64,000 nucleotides of DNA from Planctomycetota bacterium (GTDB taxonomy: Bacteria; Planctomycetota; PLA2), in the NCBI GenBank assembly GCA_021776785.1, contig JAJFFF010000026.1:25823-89822 (forward strand). The letters run 5' to 3'. Position numbers and translations under genes: made by a program. Numbering within the stretch: position 1 is the stretch's first letter; each line of letters starts with the position of its first letter. Positions 1-8,803 of the stretch are shown one piece after another. Under the pieces are notes generated by a model that was not told where the DNA came from, did no database searches, and saw only the letters and a program-made list of their open reading frames with translations.

Positions 1-1
1 G

Positions 2-604
2 ACGCCGCCGGCCGCGAGCTTCGACGTCGGCGTCGATCACAAATTTTTCCCGCTCGCGCCCGGTCGCTTTTGGATCTTTGAAGGCACCAAGAACGACCAA
101 GCGCGCCGCGACGAACTCAATGTGTTGAAAGAAACCGTGCTCATCGACGGCGTGGTCTGCACGGCGGTGCGTCAACATGTGTTCTTGGACGAAACGCTCG
201 TCGAGATTTCGACGGAGTGGTACGCACAGGACTTGGACGGAAACGTCTGGAAGTTCGGCGAGGAGTCGCTGGAACTCGAGGACGGCGTGTTCCAAGTGAG
301 CGCCGACTCCTGGACGGCGAACCAACCCGAAGCGCGCGCGTGGTTGCTGATGTCGGCGGAGCCCGCCGTGGGTGATGTATACGAAGGATTTCGCGGTGAC
401 GGCGAAGACATCTTCATCATCAGCCAAGTCGGCGTGACGGCGACCGGCCCGCTCGGAACCTACGCGGACTGCGCCGAAGCGGTCGAAAACCCCGAGGACC
501 TAGAAGACAGCGACACGATTATCTATGCCCCCGAGCTGGGTATGGTGTCGGAAGCGAATCCGGACGGGCGCATCGATCTCGTGCAAGTCGGCATAAACGA
601 GTAA
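2..604 (+). CDS. hypothetical secreted-type protein (5' end outside window)
   Basis: The frame is open from base 2, so the start lies to the left of the window and about 200 C-terminal residues are seen. A GTG at 122 could be read as a start, but the upstream in-frame residues continue the same conserved pattern (LAPGRFWIFEGTKND), so the longer reading is preferred. Segments such as WYAQDLDGNVWKFGE, and a region rich in Asp and Glu, recall a family of uncharacterised, usually exported proteins in Planctomycetota and actinobacteria. No catalytic motif is visible. The gene ends 49 bases before the next start on the same strand. Function unknown. Confidence 0.75.
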   Translation, partial: TPPAASFDVGVDHKFFPLAPGRFWIFEGTKNDQARRDELNVLKETVLIDGVVCTAVRQHVFLDETLVEISTEWYAQDLDGNVWKFGEESLELEDGVFQVSADSWTANQPEARAWLLMSAEPAVGDVYEGFRGDGEDIFIISQVGVTATGPLGTYADCAEAVENPEDLEDSDTIIYAPELGMVSEANPDGRIDLVQVGINE

Positions 605-653
605 CTCTCTCACTCGCTCGAACAGCGTCGCCCCTTTGGTAGGCTCTGCCGCC

Positions 654-1133
654 ATGGGGCGCGCGCTCACGTCCGGCGAGATCACGCTCGCCCGCACCGT
701 CTTTGGTGACACGATTCGCTACGCGAGCGTGCGCGTTTGCCATCGTCGCTACGTGCTCTTCCAACCCTCCCACATCTCGATGGCGCCGAACGGAAAGATC
801 TACGCGGTCGATCTCTACCGCGACGACTTCAGCGGCGCGAACCTGCGCATGCGCGCGCACTTCATCCACGAGATGACGCACGTCTGGCAAAAGCACAACC
901 GCATCCTGTCGCCGAAAGTCGCGGCGGTGCGATTGTTCATCCGTTATCGGGCGCGCTACGGACGCGCGTACCGCTACACGCTCGACCCGAACCGCGATCT
1001 GCTGAGCTACAGCATGGAACAGCAGGCTTCCATCATCGAACACTACTTCGCCGGAGCGCGCGAGCCCGAGCGACTCGCGGTTCTTCGCAAGTTTCTCGAC
1101 GACCCGAGCCACGGGAGCCGGACGAAACGGTGA
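654..1133 (+). CDS. Vgr-related protein with HExxH motif
   Basis: About 159 residues. The N-terminal part (LTSGEITLARTVFGD) and the central FIHEMTHVWQ match my recollection of small proteins annotated as Vgr-related or eCIS-core-like; HEMTH fits the HExxH zinc-metallopeptidase signature, and the C-terminal part carries an EQQASIIEHYF helix with a possible third ligand Glu. The ATG at 654 is chosen over an in-frame TTG at 636 because the family pattern begins there. No type VI secretion genes are nearby, so a link to a secretion apparatus is not supported here. The stop overlaps the next start (GTGA), implying coupled translation. Peptidase activity is inference. Confidence 0.6.
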   Translation: MGRALTSGEITLARTVFGDTIRYASVRVCHRRYVLFQPSHISMAPNGKIYAVDLYRDDFSGANLRMRAHFIHEMTHVWQKHNRILSPKVAAVRLFIRYRARYGRAYRYTLDPNRDLLSYSMEQQASIIEHYFAGAREPERLAVLRKFLDDPSHGSRTKR

Positions 1134-1615
1134 CGGATTCCAAAGCGATCCGTCGCGATGCGGCACGGGTGATCCTCGTCGATGCACGGGATCGGATTTT
1201 TCTCCACCACATCGTGGTGCCTGGGCGCGGAATCCCCGTGTGGATTACGCCGGGCGGCGGCGTGAACGAGGGCGAGAGCTACCACGACGCAGCAGTGCGT
1301 GAACTCTGGGAAGAAACGAGCATCCGCGTCACCGATCTTGGAGCGCCGGTCTGGAAGCGTCGCCACGTATTCGACATGAACGATGTTTGCTATGAGGCAA
1401 TCGAGCGGTACTTCTTGTTGCGGGTCGATCGCGAGGACCCGCAACCGGCCGCGTTCGAGGAGCTCGAGGCGAGCTGCTATATCGGCGCGGCTTGGTGGAC
1501 AGTGCCAGCCATTGAGGACTCCACTGAGACCTTTGCGCCACGAACGCTCGCGACTTGCCTGAGCGAACTGTTGCACAACGGCGCACCCGCTACGCCGGTC
1601 GACGTCGGCGTGTAA
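1130..1615 (+). CDS. Nudix hydrolase
   Basis: About 161 residues, starting at GTG 1130, which overlaps the stop of the preceding gene by four bases. The Nudix box is plain: GGGVNEGESYHDAAVRELWE followed by ETSI, containing the G-x5-E-x7-REUxEE core, with Ser where Gly is usual just after the EE pair. Such enzymes hydrolyse nucleoside diphosphates linked to another moiety using Mg2+. Residues 13-37 read VILVDARDRIFLHHIVVPGR, typical of the first strands of the fold, and a C-terminal WWTVPAIE segment is also usual. The substrate cannot be named. It is followed by a hairpin that ends transcription units on both strands. Confidence 0.85.
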   Translation: MTDSKAIRRDAARVILVDARDRIFLHHIVVPGRGIPVWITPGGGVNEGESYHDAAVRELWEETSIRVTDLGAPVWKRRHVFDMNDVCYEAIERYFLLRVDREDPQPAAFEELEASCYIGAAWWTVPAIEDSTETFAPRTLATCLSELLHNGAPATPVDVGV

Positions 1616-1622
1616 AACAAAA

Positions 1623-1650
1623 GAGGCCGCGAACTTGCGTTCGCGGCCTC
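1623..1650 (-). terminator. strong hairpin terminator between convergent genes
   Basis: Perfect 12-base-pair stem (GAGGCCGCGAAC against GTTCGCGGCCTC) with a 4-base loop. On the minus strand the stem is followed by TTTTGTTTT, so it is an intrinsic terminator for the vWA gene. It also lies just after the Nudix gene and may block read-through in both directions. Confidence 0.8.
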
Positions 1651-1705
1651 AACTTCAGGGTGCGAGACTCAATGCTGCAAATCTCGGAATTTCTCGCTTT
1701 GTGTT

Positions 1706-4642
1706 CTATTCGTAGGTCTCGTCGTCGAGTCCTTCGAACACAAAGACGTCTTCCTCTTCTTCTAAAATTAGGTCATCGTCGGTTCCCGGTTCCTCCGCCG
1801 GCGCGGGCACGTTGACATGCACGATCTTCGGCTTTCGGTACGCCAGGAAGAACACGAGCAGAACGAGGATCAACGCAGCGGCGACGCCGATGGCGACCCA
1901 CATCGCGCTGTTGGAACCTTCCGACTCTTTCATCTTTACGACTTCGACGTTCTTGACGACGGTGACCGTCTCGGGAACGCTGGCGGCAAGCGCCGTGACT
2001 TCCGGCGTAACCGTGACGCCTTTGGTCACAGCGGTCACGCGAAGTTTGGCACGCCACGCGCCGGGTGCGGCGTCTTGCGACGAGCGAACCGTCAGCGGAA
2101 TGCGAACGGTCTTGTCGGCCGCGTCGATCGTGACTTTTTTGGGCAGCTCCACTTGCAGCCATGCGGGCCAATCACCGCGGTCGATGGCAAGGGACACTTC
2201 GGTGGGAACCGGAACCGCGGTCGCCGCGAGAACAACGGTCAACGTGCGCGTTTCGTCCTTTTTGAGGCCTTGGAGGCCACCCTCGACGGCCACGACCTGC
2301 ACCGCTGCGCCCGCGACGTCAAGTCGAACGCGCACCGGGTTCGGCACGGTCGCGCCGGGCAAGCCGTCGGCTAAGCCGATCCGCAATGCGCCGACGTGCT
2401 TGCCGGGAACCGCGTCCGACACATGCCACTCGATCCCGATCGTCTGCAAGCCGCCCTGCAGTTTGATCGCGTTCGGTTCGCAACCCACGATCATGCCGGC
2501 CGCCTGCGGAAACGCGACCGCTAAGCGCATCGTCTTCCCGGCGAGATCCGGCGTCGCATCGACGACGAGCTTGGCCTGCGCCTTGCGATCGCTCTTCGAG
2601 ATGCGCCCGGGGTTTGTCCAGGCTTCGAACTTGAGCGTCGAGGCCACAACGTTCCAGCGCATCGACACGTTGCCGATGAGGACACGGCGGTCGCCGCGCA
2701 ACAAGAACGCCTGGTACACGGCCGACCGTGCGCCGAGCTTACTGTCGGCGGCCTTGAGCGTGAACGGCGCGACCAGCTTCCCGATCTTGAGCGAGAACAC
2801 GCGCGGCTCCATCGACGTCGTCTCGTCCATCGCGACGAGTTCGAGCTGGTGCCCGTCGTGATGCTTGGCAACCGACATCTCCAGCGAGCCCTTCAGCGTG
2901 CGCGCGGCGGCTGCCGGCACGTCGCCGAGGTCGATCGTCGGGGGCAACAACAACGCGGCGGGCTTAGTGACCTTAAACGTGATCGGCAACTCGGCCGGCA
3001 CGACGTCCACGCCCTTGGGCGCCGTGAACCGGAGACGGCCCGTGTACTCGCCGGCAGACACATCCGGCCCCACGTTCAGTTTCAGTTTCAGCGAGCTGCG
3101 ATGGCGCACAAAGATCGACGGTTCGATCTCGGCGACCACGCCCTCGGGTAGATCCGACACCGCGACGTTGACCGCGATGCCCATGCGCGTTGCGATGTCG
3201 TCGGGGGTCAACGTCAACGTGGACGCGCCTGATTGACCCGCGAAGATGTTGCTGATCCGCACCTTGTCGGTGCCGATCGTCACCCGGCCGTTGCCGACCG
3301 TGTAGCGCACCGTGATCGCGCCGGGGTCGATCGCGATCCCGTCGCTCGAAAGCGATAGCGTGCCGGCGTACTTACCCGGCTTCGCATCTTCGGGCACGCG
3401 CAGCGTCACGCGCAGACTCGCGCGGCGGCTCGCGGGAATCGTCGCGCGCGGCAACGAAATCGCACCGTTGCCGTTGTCGGCAACCACGACGCTGACGTCG
3501 GGCGACATCGCGGCGGCATCGCGGTTGGGGATCAGCGCGATCTCGCGCGTCGCCGTCATGCCCGCGCCCATCCGCCCGAACTGGAGGACGGCGGCGCCCA
3601 CGCTGATGCGGGGCTCGCCGATCCGCAGCGACATTTCGATCTCCGGCGTCTCCACCCAGTGCAACACGCCCTTGTCGGACGAGACTTTGAGCTTCACGCG
3701 CTCGGAGTAGTCCCCCGCCAACCCGTTCTCGCACGTGAGCTTCAGCTGGATGGGCGTCTGCGGCTTCGTCAGTTCGACCGAACTCGGCTCGAGCGCCAAC
3801 TTCATGCCCCGCGGCAGGTTGCTCACATCGAGTTCGAAGTACAGGTTCTTGCCGATCCCGCCGTCGTCCGTGTTGGCCGTCAGTGTGAACTCCTGTTCCC
3901 ACTTGCCCGGCTTGCGGGTCTCAAGTTTGACCGCGCTCGGCTGCACGCTCGAGTACGCCCAGTTGAGTGTCGGCAGATCGTCAAGCGAGATCGTGCGGCC
4001 CGCGCCGGTGCGCTCGAGCACATCGCGGAGCGTGTCGTCGGGTTCGCCGAAGTGGCCGTACCAGATGAACCAGTCGTCCACCTTGTGGAATTTCTTCTCT
4101 TCGAAAAAGTCGATGATTGCTGTGAGCGTCGGGCTGCGATGCCCGCGTCGCGTCAGTTGTTTTCCGTCCGAGATCAGGATGACGTGCCGACCATGCTCGG
4201 GGTTGCGCTCTTTGAACTTGCGCAAGACTTCGAGGCTCTTTTGGATGCCTTCGAAGAGGTACGTGTAGCTGTCGCGCGCGCGAATGCGTTCGATCGATTT
4301 GCGAATCTCGCCGCGCATCGTCTCGGCGCCGCCCGGTGTGTTCGGGACTTCGAATAGCATCGGCTCGTGCACGCCGGAACCGAACGGCACAAGCGCGACG
4401 CTGGTGCCCGGGTGAACGACCTTGCCTAAGATGTTAACGAGTAATTTGCGTGCGCGCGTCAGGCCTTGACGCTTGCGCATCGAGCCTGAAACGTCGAGCA
4501 AGAACACGACGTCCGTTCGGACGTTTTTGACCGCGCGCTTGTTCGCGTCGCTCGCGGGCTCTTGGTCCTGCGGCGTTGCCGGGACCGAGAGCGCGAGGAG
4601 CGCGACGAAGAGCAGCATGATTCGTGCGCGGATTCCGTGCAT
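1706..4642 (-). CDS. membrane-anchored von Willebrand factor A protein
   Basis: 978 residues. A signal peptide (IMLLFVALLALSVPATP) is followed by a vWA domain at about residues 40-225: VVFLLDVSGSM carries the DxSxS metal-ion-dependent adhesion site and LISDGKQL the later strand. The long middle (about 240-900) is a series of beta-rich segments that resemble Ig-like or NPCBM/COG1470-type repeats (for example VPEDAKPGKYAGTLSLSS and DVSAGEYTGRLRFTA, where the pattern AGxYxGxL recurs). One transmembrane helix near residues 915-938 is followed by an acidic tail (DDDLILEEEEDVFVFEGLDD). So it would display a metal-dependent adhesion module outside the membrane. A strong Shine-Dalgarno (AAGGAGG) precedes the ATG. 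Ligand unknown. It could be read as a BatA/YfbK-like protein, but no MoxR ATPase is nearby. Confidence 0.85.
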   Translation of the reverse strand: MHGIRARIMLLFVALLALSVPATPQDQEPASDANKRAVKNVRTDVVFLLDVSGSMRKRQGLTRARKLLVNILGKVVHPGTSVALVPFGSGVHEPMLFEVPNTPGGAETMRGEIRKSIERIRARDSYTYLFEGIQKSLEVLRKFKERNPEHGRHVILISDGKQLTRRGHRSPTLTAIIDFFEEKKFHKVDDWFIWYGHFGEPDDTLRDVLERTGAGRTISLDDLPTLNWAYSSVQPSAVKLETRKPGKWEQEFTLTANTDDGGIGKNLYFELDVSNLPRGMKLALEPSSVELTKPQTPIQLKLTCENGLAGDYSERVKLKVSSDKGVLHWVETPEIEMSLRIGEPRISVGAAVLQFGRMGAGMTATREIALIPNRDAAAMSPDVSVVVADNGNGAISLPRATIPASRRASLRVTLRVPEDAKPGKYAGTLSLSSDGIAIDPGAITVRYTVGNGRVTIGTDKVRISNIFAGQSGASTLTLTPDDIATRMGIAVNVAVSDLPEGVVAEIEPSIFVRHRSSLKLKLNVGPDVSAGEYTGRLRFTAPKGVDVVPAELPITFKVTKPAALLLPPTIDLGDVPAAAARTLKGSLEMSVAKHHDGHQLELVAMDETTSMEPRVFSLKIGKLVAPFTLKAADSKLGARSAVYQAFLLRGDRRVLIGNVSMRWNVVASTLKFEAWTNPGRISKSDRKAQAKLVVDATPDLAGKTMRLAVAFPQAAGMIVGCEPNAIKLQGGLQTIGIEWHVSDAVPGKHVGALRIGLADGLPGATVPNPVRVRLDVAGAAVQVVAVEGGLQGLKKDETRTLTVVLAATAVPVPTEVSLAIDRGDWPAWLQVELPKKVTIDAADKTVRIPLTVRSSQDAAPGAWRAKLRVTAVTKGVTVTPEVTALAASVPETVTVVKNVEVVKMKESEGSNSAMWVAIGVAAALILVLLVFFLAYRKPKIVHVNVPAPAEEPGTDDDLILEEEEDVFVFEGLDDETYE

Positions 4643-4810
4643 GGACAGAGCCTCCTTCCCCCGGCGAAGCGGGGTTTCCGCATCCCTATCGGCATGCGGG
4701 GGGACCTTTCCGAAGCGGATCCGACAAAGCGCACGACCAGCGTCGGGACGTCTCGATTTGAGACGGTCTTGGTGCGGCGGCCACCGCTTGGGTCCACTGC
4801 CGAAAACGCG

Positions 4811-5671
4811 CTAGCTGTGGTCGGCGAGGCGCTGGATTCGGTCTTTTTCGATCCAGTCGTACTTTTGCAGCAACTCGTGGGCACGGGCGAAGTGCGGGCG
4901 CGCGCCCTCGGGATCGCCGGCAGCCAGTTTCAGCTCCGCGATCTCTTCGTGCACAAACCCCTCGCCGCCCGGTTCCTCGCGCGCGTACTCGTCGAGCAGT
5001 TCTTCGTGGATCGGCAGCGCTTCGACTCCGCGTTCGAGAAAACGCAGTTGTTTCGCGACCGCCCATTTGGCGACCCGTTCGCCGGATCCGGTCTGGCGCT
5101 CTTTGTGCCACGCCCAACACTTCTCGTGGAGGGCAAGCGCCTCCGCGTAGTCGCCTTCCTCGTGGCTGTCCCATCCCATGTTGTTGTAAAGCGTCCCCAA
5201 CCACCCGGTCGCGCGGGAGTCGCCGGATCGCTCCGCGTACTCCATCGCCGCTTCGTTCCACGGGCGTTTCTCACTCGGTTTCACGACGAGCGCGATCATG
5301 TGCGCCGCGTCGACCGCGAGCCCCGGGCGCGGAATCACGCGCCCCAGCTCCCACGCCTGGACAAACAGGGGATACGCGCGCGTCGGCTCGCCGCTGGATC
5401 GCAGCGTGCGCCCGCGCTCCAGGAGATAGCGCAGCCTCGCCACGGGCATCTCGTCGGTCAGCGCGGTCTCGACGCGATCCAGCTCCGCGTGCGCCTCCTC
5501 AAAGCGCCCCTGCAGCCCCATCGAACGAGCAAGCTGCGTTCGCACCTCAAGCAGATGGGGAAGATCGGCCGTCCCGTCGACCTCAACAAGATGCGCCCGA
5601 AAACGCTCCTCCGAAACAGCGGGCCGCGAAAAATCCCAAAGCGAAGAAAAGTCAAAAACCCCCACAAACAA
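4811..5671 (-). CDS. TPR-repeat protein
   Basis: About 286 residues, mostly alpha-helical, with TPR-like units such as GLQGRFEEAHAELDRVETAL, SSGEPTRAYPLFVQAWELGR, EEGDYAEALALHEKCWAWHK and GVEALPIHEELLDEYAR. No signal peptide or membrane helix is seen, so a cytoplasmic scaffold role is likely. The start is uncertain: the frame opens with TTG at 5671 and a GTG two codons later, with no clear ribosome site. It lies 168 bases upstream of the vWA gene on the same strand and could be co-transcribed with it. Function beyond protein binding is unknown. Confidence 0.75.
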   Translation of the reverse strand: MFVGVFDFSSLWDFSRPAVSEERFRAHLVEVDGTADLPHLLEVRTQLARSMGLQGRFEEAHAELDRVETALTDEMPVARLRYLLERGRTLRSSGEPTRAYPLFVQAWELGRVIPRPGLAVDAAHMIALVVKPSEKRPWNEAAMEYAERSGDSRATGWLGTLYNNMGWDSHEEGDYAEALALHEKCWAWHKERQTGSGERVAKWAVAKQLRFLERGVEALPIHEELLDEYAREEPGGEGFVHEEIAELKLAAGDPEGARPHFARAHELLQKYDWIEKDRIQRLADHS

Positions 5672-5709
5672 AAACTACCAAAAGGGACGCCAAACGGGCC
5701 CCCCCAAAC

Positions 5710-5992
5710 GGGACCAGGTCTCGCTTGTGGCGCGCATAAGTTTCTTTTGAGGCTTCGCTTATGGCGTCGGCGTGCGGGAATTTTCGCGCACATATCGGGA
5801 GCAGCGATACGGCCATCGGAGAACGTGATCGCGTTTCGTGGATGCATTCTCGCTATGGGAGCGGATTCCTCTCCACCGGCAGCGCGCAGTCCACAGGAGC
5901 GCGGTTTCGTTTGCGCGAAAAATCCCGCAGGCAAACGACATAAATAGCTTTCAAAAAGCAACTTACAACGCCCGAAAGCGAGACCTGGTCCC
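5710..5992. repeat. MITE-like element 1 with long terminal inverted repeats (GGGACCAGGTCTC ends)
   Basis: 283-base intergenic element. Read inward from each end, the first 80 bases align without gaps and I count 56 of 80 identical. Both arms begin GGGACCAGGTCTCGCT, have TAAG near arm position 28 and TGCGGGA at 64-70 followed by TTTTTCGCGC or ATTTTCGCGC. The middle 120 bases are unique and have no credible gene. It fills most of the gap between 5672 and 6079. An element of the same length and layout is at 18863-19148. Confidence 0.75.
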
Positions 5993-6031
5993 GCCTGGCT
6001 GGTCCCGCCTGGCTCCGTCCCGCCTGGCTCC
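5987..6031. repeat. short tandem repeat, three units of about 15 bases
   Basis: Three successive copies of GGTCCCGCCTGGCTC, the first unit being the outer edge of MITE-like element 1. The array then decays (ACCTGGGCTGTCGCCTGGGG). It lies between that element and the end of the hydrolase-OsmC gene. Confidence 0.75.
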
Positions 6032-6079
6032 ACCTGGGCTGTCGCCTGGGGCTGGCGTGTGGTCGCGGGCGGGTTTGGC

Positions 6080-7264
6080 TTACGCGGTTGCTTGGGTCGT
6101 TTGGATCTTGATTTTGCCCGTTAGTGTTTTGTGGACGGGGCAGCGGTCGGCGATCTCGCTAAGGCGGTCTCTTTGTTCTTTGGTTAGGTCGCCTTCGAGG
6201 TGGAGCTTTCGTTCGATGTGCTCCACTTTCTCGCCGTCCTCTTCGATCTTTTGGCGCGTGAGATCGACGCTGGACTTGCGGAGCGGCCACTGCTTGCGTT
6301 CGGCGTACATGCGCAACGTCATCGTGGTGCAAGCACCCAATCCAGCCAACAAGAAGTCATGCGGCCCCGGCCCGCGATCGTTGCCGCCCAATGCCGTCGG
6401 TTCATCGGCGATCAACCGATGCGCGCCCACGACAATCTCGGCCGTGAACTTTCCGTCATCGGCCTCGGCAACCGTGACCACGTCGCGCGGAGCGGACTTC
6501 GGTGAGGGCGAAGCCGCGGCGCCGCGAGCATCTAAGTAGCGCGGCGCCCAAGCCGCGAGCATCGACGCGGCAAACTCCGCGTCTTCGGCACGCGTCAACA
6601 TGTGGTCAGCGCCATCGAGCGAGACAAAACTCTTGGGGTGTTTGGCAGCCCCAAAGATGCGCGCGGCGTGGTCGTAGCCGACGACTTCGTCGAGCGGCGC
6701 ATGCAAAACAAGAAGCGCGCGCTTCATCCCACCGATCGTCGCCGCGACATCTTGTCGTTCCAAGTCCGGCAAGAAACCGGGGTCCATGGCGAACGACCTT
6801 TCGCCAATGACAACGGTCGTGGCATCCGACATCAAGCGCTTCACATGCGCCGGATCAAACGGGCTACCGATCGTGGCCACGGCACGGCACTCGGGCACGC
6901 GCGCCGACGCGACCAGCACCGCCGTGCCCCCCAAGCTGTGCCCGAGCATGACGGCGGGCGCACGATGATGCGCGCGCAAAAAATCCGCGGCCGCCACAAC
7001 GTCCGCAATGTTGCTCGAGAAGTTTGTGTTCCCGAAATCACCCTCGCTGTTGCCGAGGCCGGTGAAATCAAATCGCAACACGGCAAACCCGCGCCGACGC
7101 AGCCCACGACTGATCCGTGAGACGGCCGCCACATCTTTCGAGCAGGTAAAGCAGTGCGCAAACAAGACGTACGCGATGGGTCGCTGCGCCGGCATCTCCA
7201 AGCGCGCCGCCAGCTTCGCACCGTGGGCCCCGTCAAACTCGACGCGGATCGTTTTCTCGCTCAT
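6080..7264 (-). CDS. bifunctional alpha/beta hydrolase - OsmC family protein
   Basis: 394 residues in two domains. Residues 1-245 are an alpha/beta hydrolase with the nucleophile elbow GHSLGGTAV, an oxyanion-region pattern AHCFTCSKD and a late LDGADHML with the catalytic His. Residues 265-394 are an OsmC/Ohr domain with the redox pair in GLGACTTMTLRMYA and ADRCPVHKTL. OsmC proteins reduce organic hydroperoxides with two cysteines; the fused form is a known architecture whose substrate is not defined. No signal peptide, so cytoplasmic. It is divergent from the Fur-family gene, with the operator-like palindrome 32 bases upstream of its ATG, so it may belong to the same regulon. Confidence 0.9.
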   Translation of the reverse strand: MSEKTIRVEFDGAHGAKLAARLEMPAQRPIAYVLFAHCFTCSKDVAAVSRISRGLRRRGFAVLRFDFTGLGNSEGDFGNTNFSSNIADVVAAADFLRAHHRAPAVMLGHSLGGTAVLVASARVPECRAVATIGSPFDPAHVKRLMSDATTVVIGERSFAMDPGFLPDLERQDVAATIGGMKRALLVLHAPLDEVVGYDHAARIFGAAKHPKSFVSLDGADHMLTRAEDAEFAASMLAAWAPRYLDARGAAASPSPKSAPRDVVTVAEADDGKFTAEIVVGAHRLIADEPTALGGNDRGPGPHDFLLAGLGACTTMTLRMYAERKQWPLRKSSVDLTRQKIEEDGEKVEHIERKLHLEGDLTKEQRDRLSEIADRCPVHKTLTGKIKIQTTQATA

Positions 7265-7295
7265 CGCGCCAGAATAGCCCGCCCCGCCCAGTATT

Positions 7296-7321
7296 AACGA
7301 GAATGGCTTATCATTCTCGTT
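7296..7321. promoter_or_regulatory. Fur/Zur-type operator
   Basis: Perfect inverted repeat: AACGAGAATG, six-base spacer, CATTCTCGTT. Read on the minus strand it contains GAGAATGATAAG, close to the AATGATAAT core of Fur-family boxes. It sits between two divergent genes and just upstream of the Fur-family coding region, so autoregulation and control of the hydrolase-OsmC gene are likely. Which metal it answers to is not shown. Confidence 0.75.
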
Positions 7322-7332
7322 TGGTATCGTCG

Positions 7333-7725
7333 ATGCCGGAGCAGATTCACGTCATGGAACGCCGCACCCGCCAACGCGCCGCCCTAAAAGAGGCAATCGA
7401 GCAGGCCGCCCGCCCGCTGACCCCCCAAGAAATCTTGGCGGAGGCGCAGGACGCGGTCCCGGGTCTCGGCATCGCGACCGTCTATCGCAACATCAAAGCG
7501 CTCATGTCCGAGGGGTGGCTGCACAAAGTCGAAATGCCCGGCGGCGTCGATCGCTACGAGCGCGCCGGCCTCCACCATCACCACCACTTCCATTGCCAGG
7601 AGTGCGACCGCGTATTCGACGTCGAGGGCTGCCCGGGCAACGTCGAGAGTTTGGCCCCGCCGGGGTTCCAGGTCGCCTCGCACGAAATCGTTCTCTATGG
7701 CCGCTGCGCCACTTGCAGCTCCTAA
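7333..7725 (+). CDS. Fur-family metalloregulator (Zur/Nur/PerR-like)
   Basis: About 130 residues. A winged-helix domain (RTRQRAALKEAIEQAARPLT and IATVYRNIKALMSEGW) is followed by a dimerisation/metal domain with GLHHHHHFHCQECDRVFDVE and a C-terminal CATC, giving two CxxC pairs for structural zinc and a His cluster for sensing. An ATG at 7303 lies inside the operator, so ATG 7333 (or 7354) is the better start. Six bases separate it from a ZIP transporter, and an Ni-SOD follows. That neighbourhood favours a zinc (Zur) or nickel (Nur) sensor over iron, but this is inference. Confidence 0.85.
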   Translation: MPEQIHVMERRTRQRAALKEAIEQAARPLTPQEILAEAQDAVPGLGIATVYRNIKALMSEGWLHKVEMPGGVDRYERAGLHHHHHFHCQECDRVFDVEGCPGNVESLAPPGFQVASHEIVLYGRCATCSS

Positions 7726-7731
7726 TTCGCC

Positions 7732-8628
7732 ATGTCGCCGACCACACTCGTTGCGATCTACGCCCTGAGCGTAACCATCGTCGCCTTCCTCGGCGGCTCC
7801 CTGCCGCGCTTTGTACGACTGACCCACACGCGCATGCAGGTGGTGATCAGCCTCGTCGGCGGCCTGATGCTCGGCGTGAGCCTGTTCCACATGCTCCCGC
7901 ACGCAACGGCTATGGTCCGCAGCATCGACCGGGCGATCTTGTGGTTCGTGTTCGGCCTGCTGGGCATGTTTTTTATGCTCCGCGCATTCCATTTCCATAA
8001 CCACGGGCTTTTAGAGGAGCCGGAAGCCGAGGACCAAGGCGCTTGCGCCAACCATGGCCACGGTGCGCACGCCCACGACCATGGCCCGGAGCCGAGCCAC
8101 GCTCACGACGCGCCGCGGTCACGCATGGGCTGGCTCGGTCTGACGATCGGCCTCGGGATCCACACGATCCTGGATGGCATCGCGCTCTCGGCCGCCGTCG
8201 TCGCGGAGTCCACGCACTCCAAAACCGCGGGCCTAGGCACGTTTTTGGCGATTGTGCTCCACAAGCCGCTGGATGCTCTGGCGATCACCGCGCTCCTCCG
8301 CCGGGCTGGCGAGAGCGGACGCACGATCCTGTTCGCCAACCTGGGTTTTGCGCTTTTGGTCCCGGCAGGCGCCGCCGCGTTCCTGATCGGCGCCGACGCG
8401 ACCCCCGGGCCCGCCGTCGGCTGCGCGCTGGCGCTCTCGGGCGGCGTGTTTTTGTGTATCGCGCTCAGTGATCTCCTGCCCGAGGTCCAGTTTCACTCCC
8501 ACGACCGCCTCAAGCTGTCGTTCGCGCTTCTTTTGGGAGTAGCGCTGGCCTACGGCATCATTTTCCTTGAAGACGGCGCCCACAGCGTCCCCGCCGACCA
8601 CCCGTTCCTACGCCTCGGCGACCGCTAG
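7732..8628 (+). CDS. ZIP-family divalent metal transporter
   Basis: 298 residues with about eight hydrophobic helices. A His-rich cytosolic loop (HGHGAHAHDHGPEPSHAHD, near residues 108-126) sits between helices 3 and 4. Helix 4 has GLGIHTILDGIALSAA and helix 5 VLHKPLDALAITALL, the paired His-containing signatures of ZIP permeases that move Zn2+ or related ions into the cytoplasm. It is probably co-transcribed with the Fur-family regulator six bases upstream. Its TAG stop falls inside the first four bases (CTAG) of an inverted-repeat element. Confidence 0.9.
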   Translation: MSPTTLVAIYALSVTIVAFLGGSLPRFVRLTHTRMQVVISLVGGLMLGVSLFHMLPHATAMVRSIDRAILWFVFGLLGMFFMLRAFHFHNHGLLEEPEAEDQGACANHGHGAHAHDHGPEPSHAHDAPRSRMGWLGLTIGLGIHTILDGIALSAAVVAESTHSKTAGLGTFLAIVLHKPLDALAITALLRRAGESGRTILFANLGFALLVPAGAAAFLIGADATPGPAVGCALALSGGVFLCIALSDLLPEVQFHSHDRLKLSFALLLGVALAYGIIFLEDGAHSVPADHPFLRLGDR

Positions 8629-8789
8629 CAGCCCGTCGAAAAAGTCACATGGGCTACGAGCGGGCCTCGGAGCCGATCTCTGCGTCGCCAATCCTCGCTG
8701 TAGCCTTGCTACAGCTGCGGTTCGCTCCTGGATCTCAGCTCCGATTCCTCGCTCTCGCTATTCCAAGCACTTCTTCAACGGGCTGCTAG
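8625..8789. repeat. CTAG-bounded inverted-repeat element
   Basis: 165-base element beginning CTAGCAGCCCGTCGAAAAAGT and ending in the inverted counterpart ACTTCTTCAACGGGCTGCTAG. The centre is a hairpin, CTGTAGC-CTT-GCTACAG at 8698-8714, with further imperfect pairing outside it. The left end supplies the stop codon of the ZIP gene. I recall similar ends (AGCAGCCCGTTGAAAAA) as a scattered intergenic repeat in several bacterial groups, but that needs a search. A smaller relative is at 24031-24122. It fills most of the gap between 8629 and 8882. Confidence 0.75.
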
Positions 8790-8803
8790 TCTCCGGGGCG
8801 GGA

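Noticed and set aside
1043..1586. Minus-strand ORFs over the Nudix gene
   Set aside because: Shadows of a clear coding frame on the plus strand.
7303..7332. ATG 7303 as the start of the Fur-family gene
   Set aside because: It lies inside the operator palindrome and adds residues outside the family.
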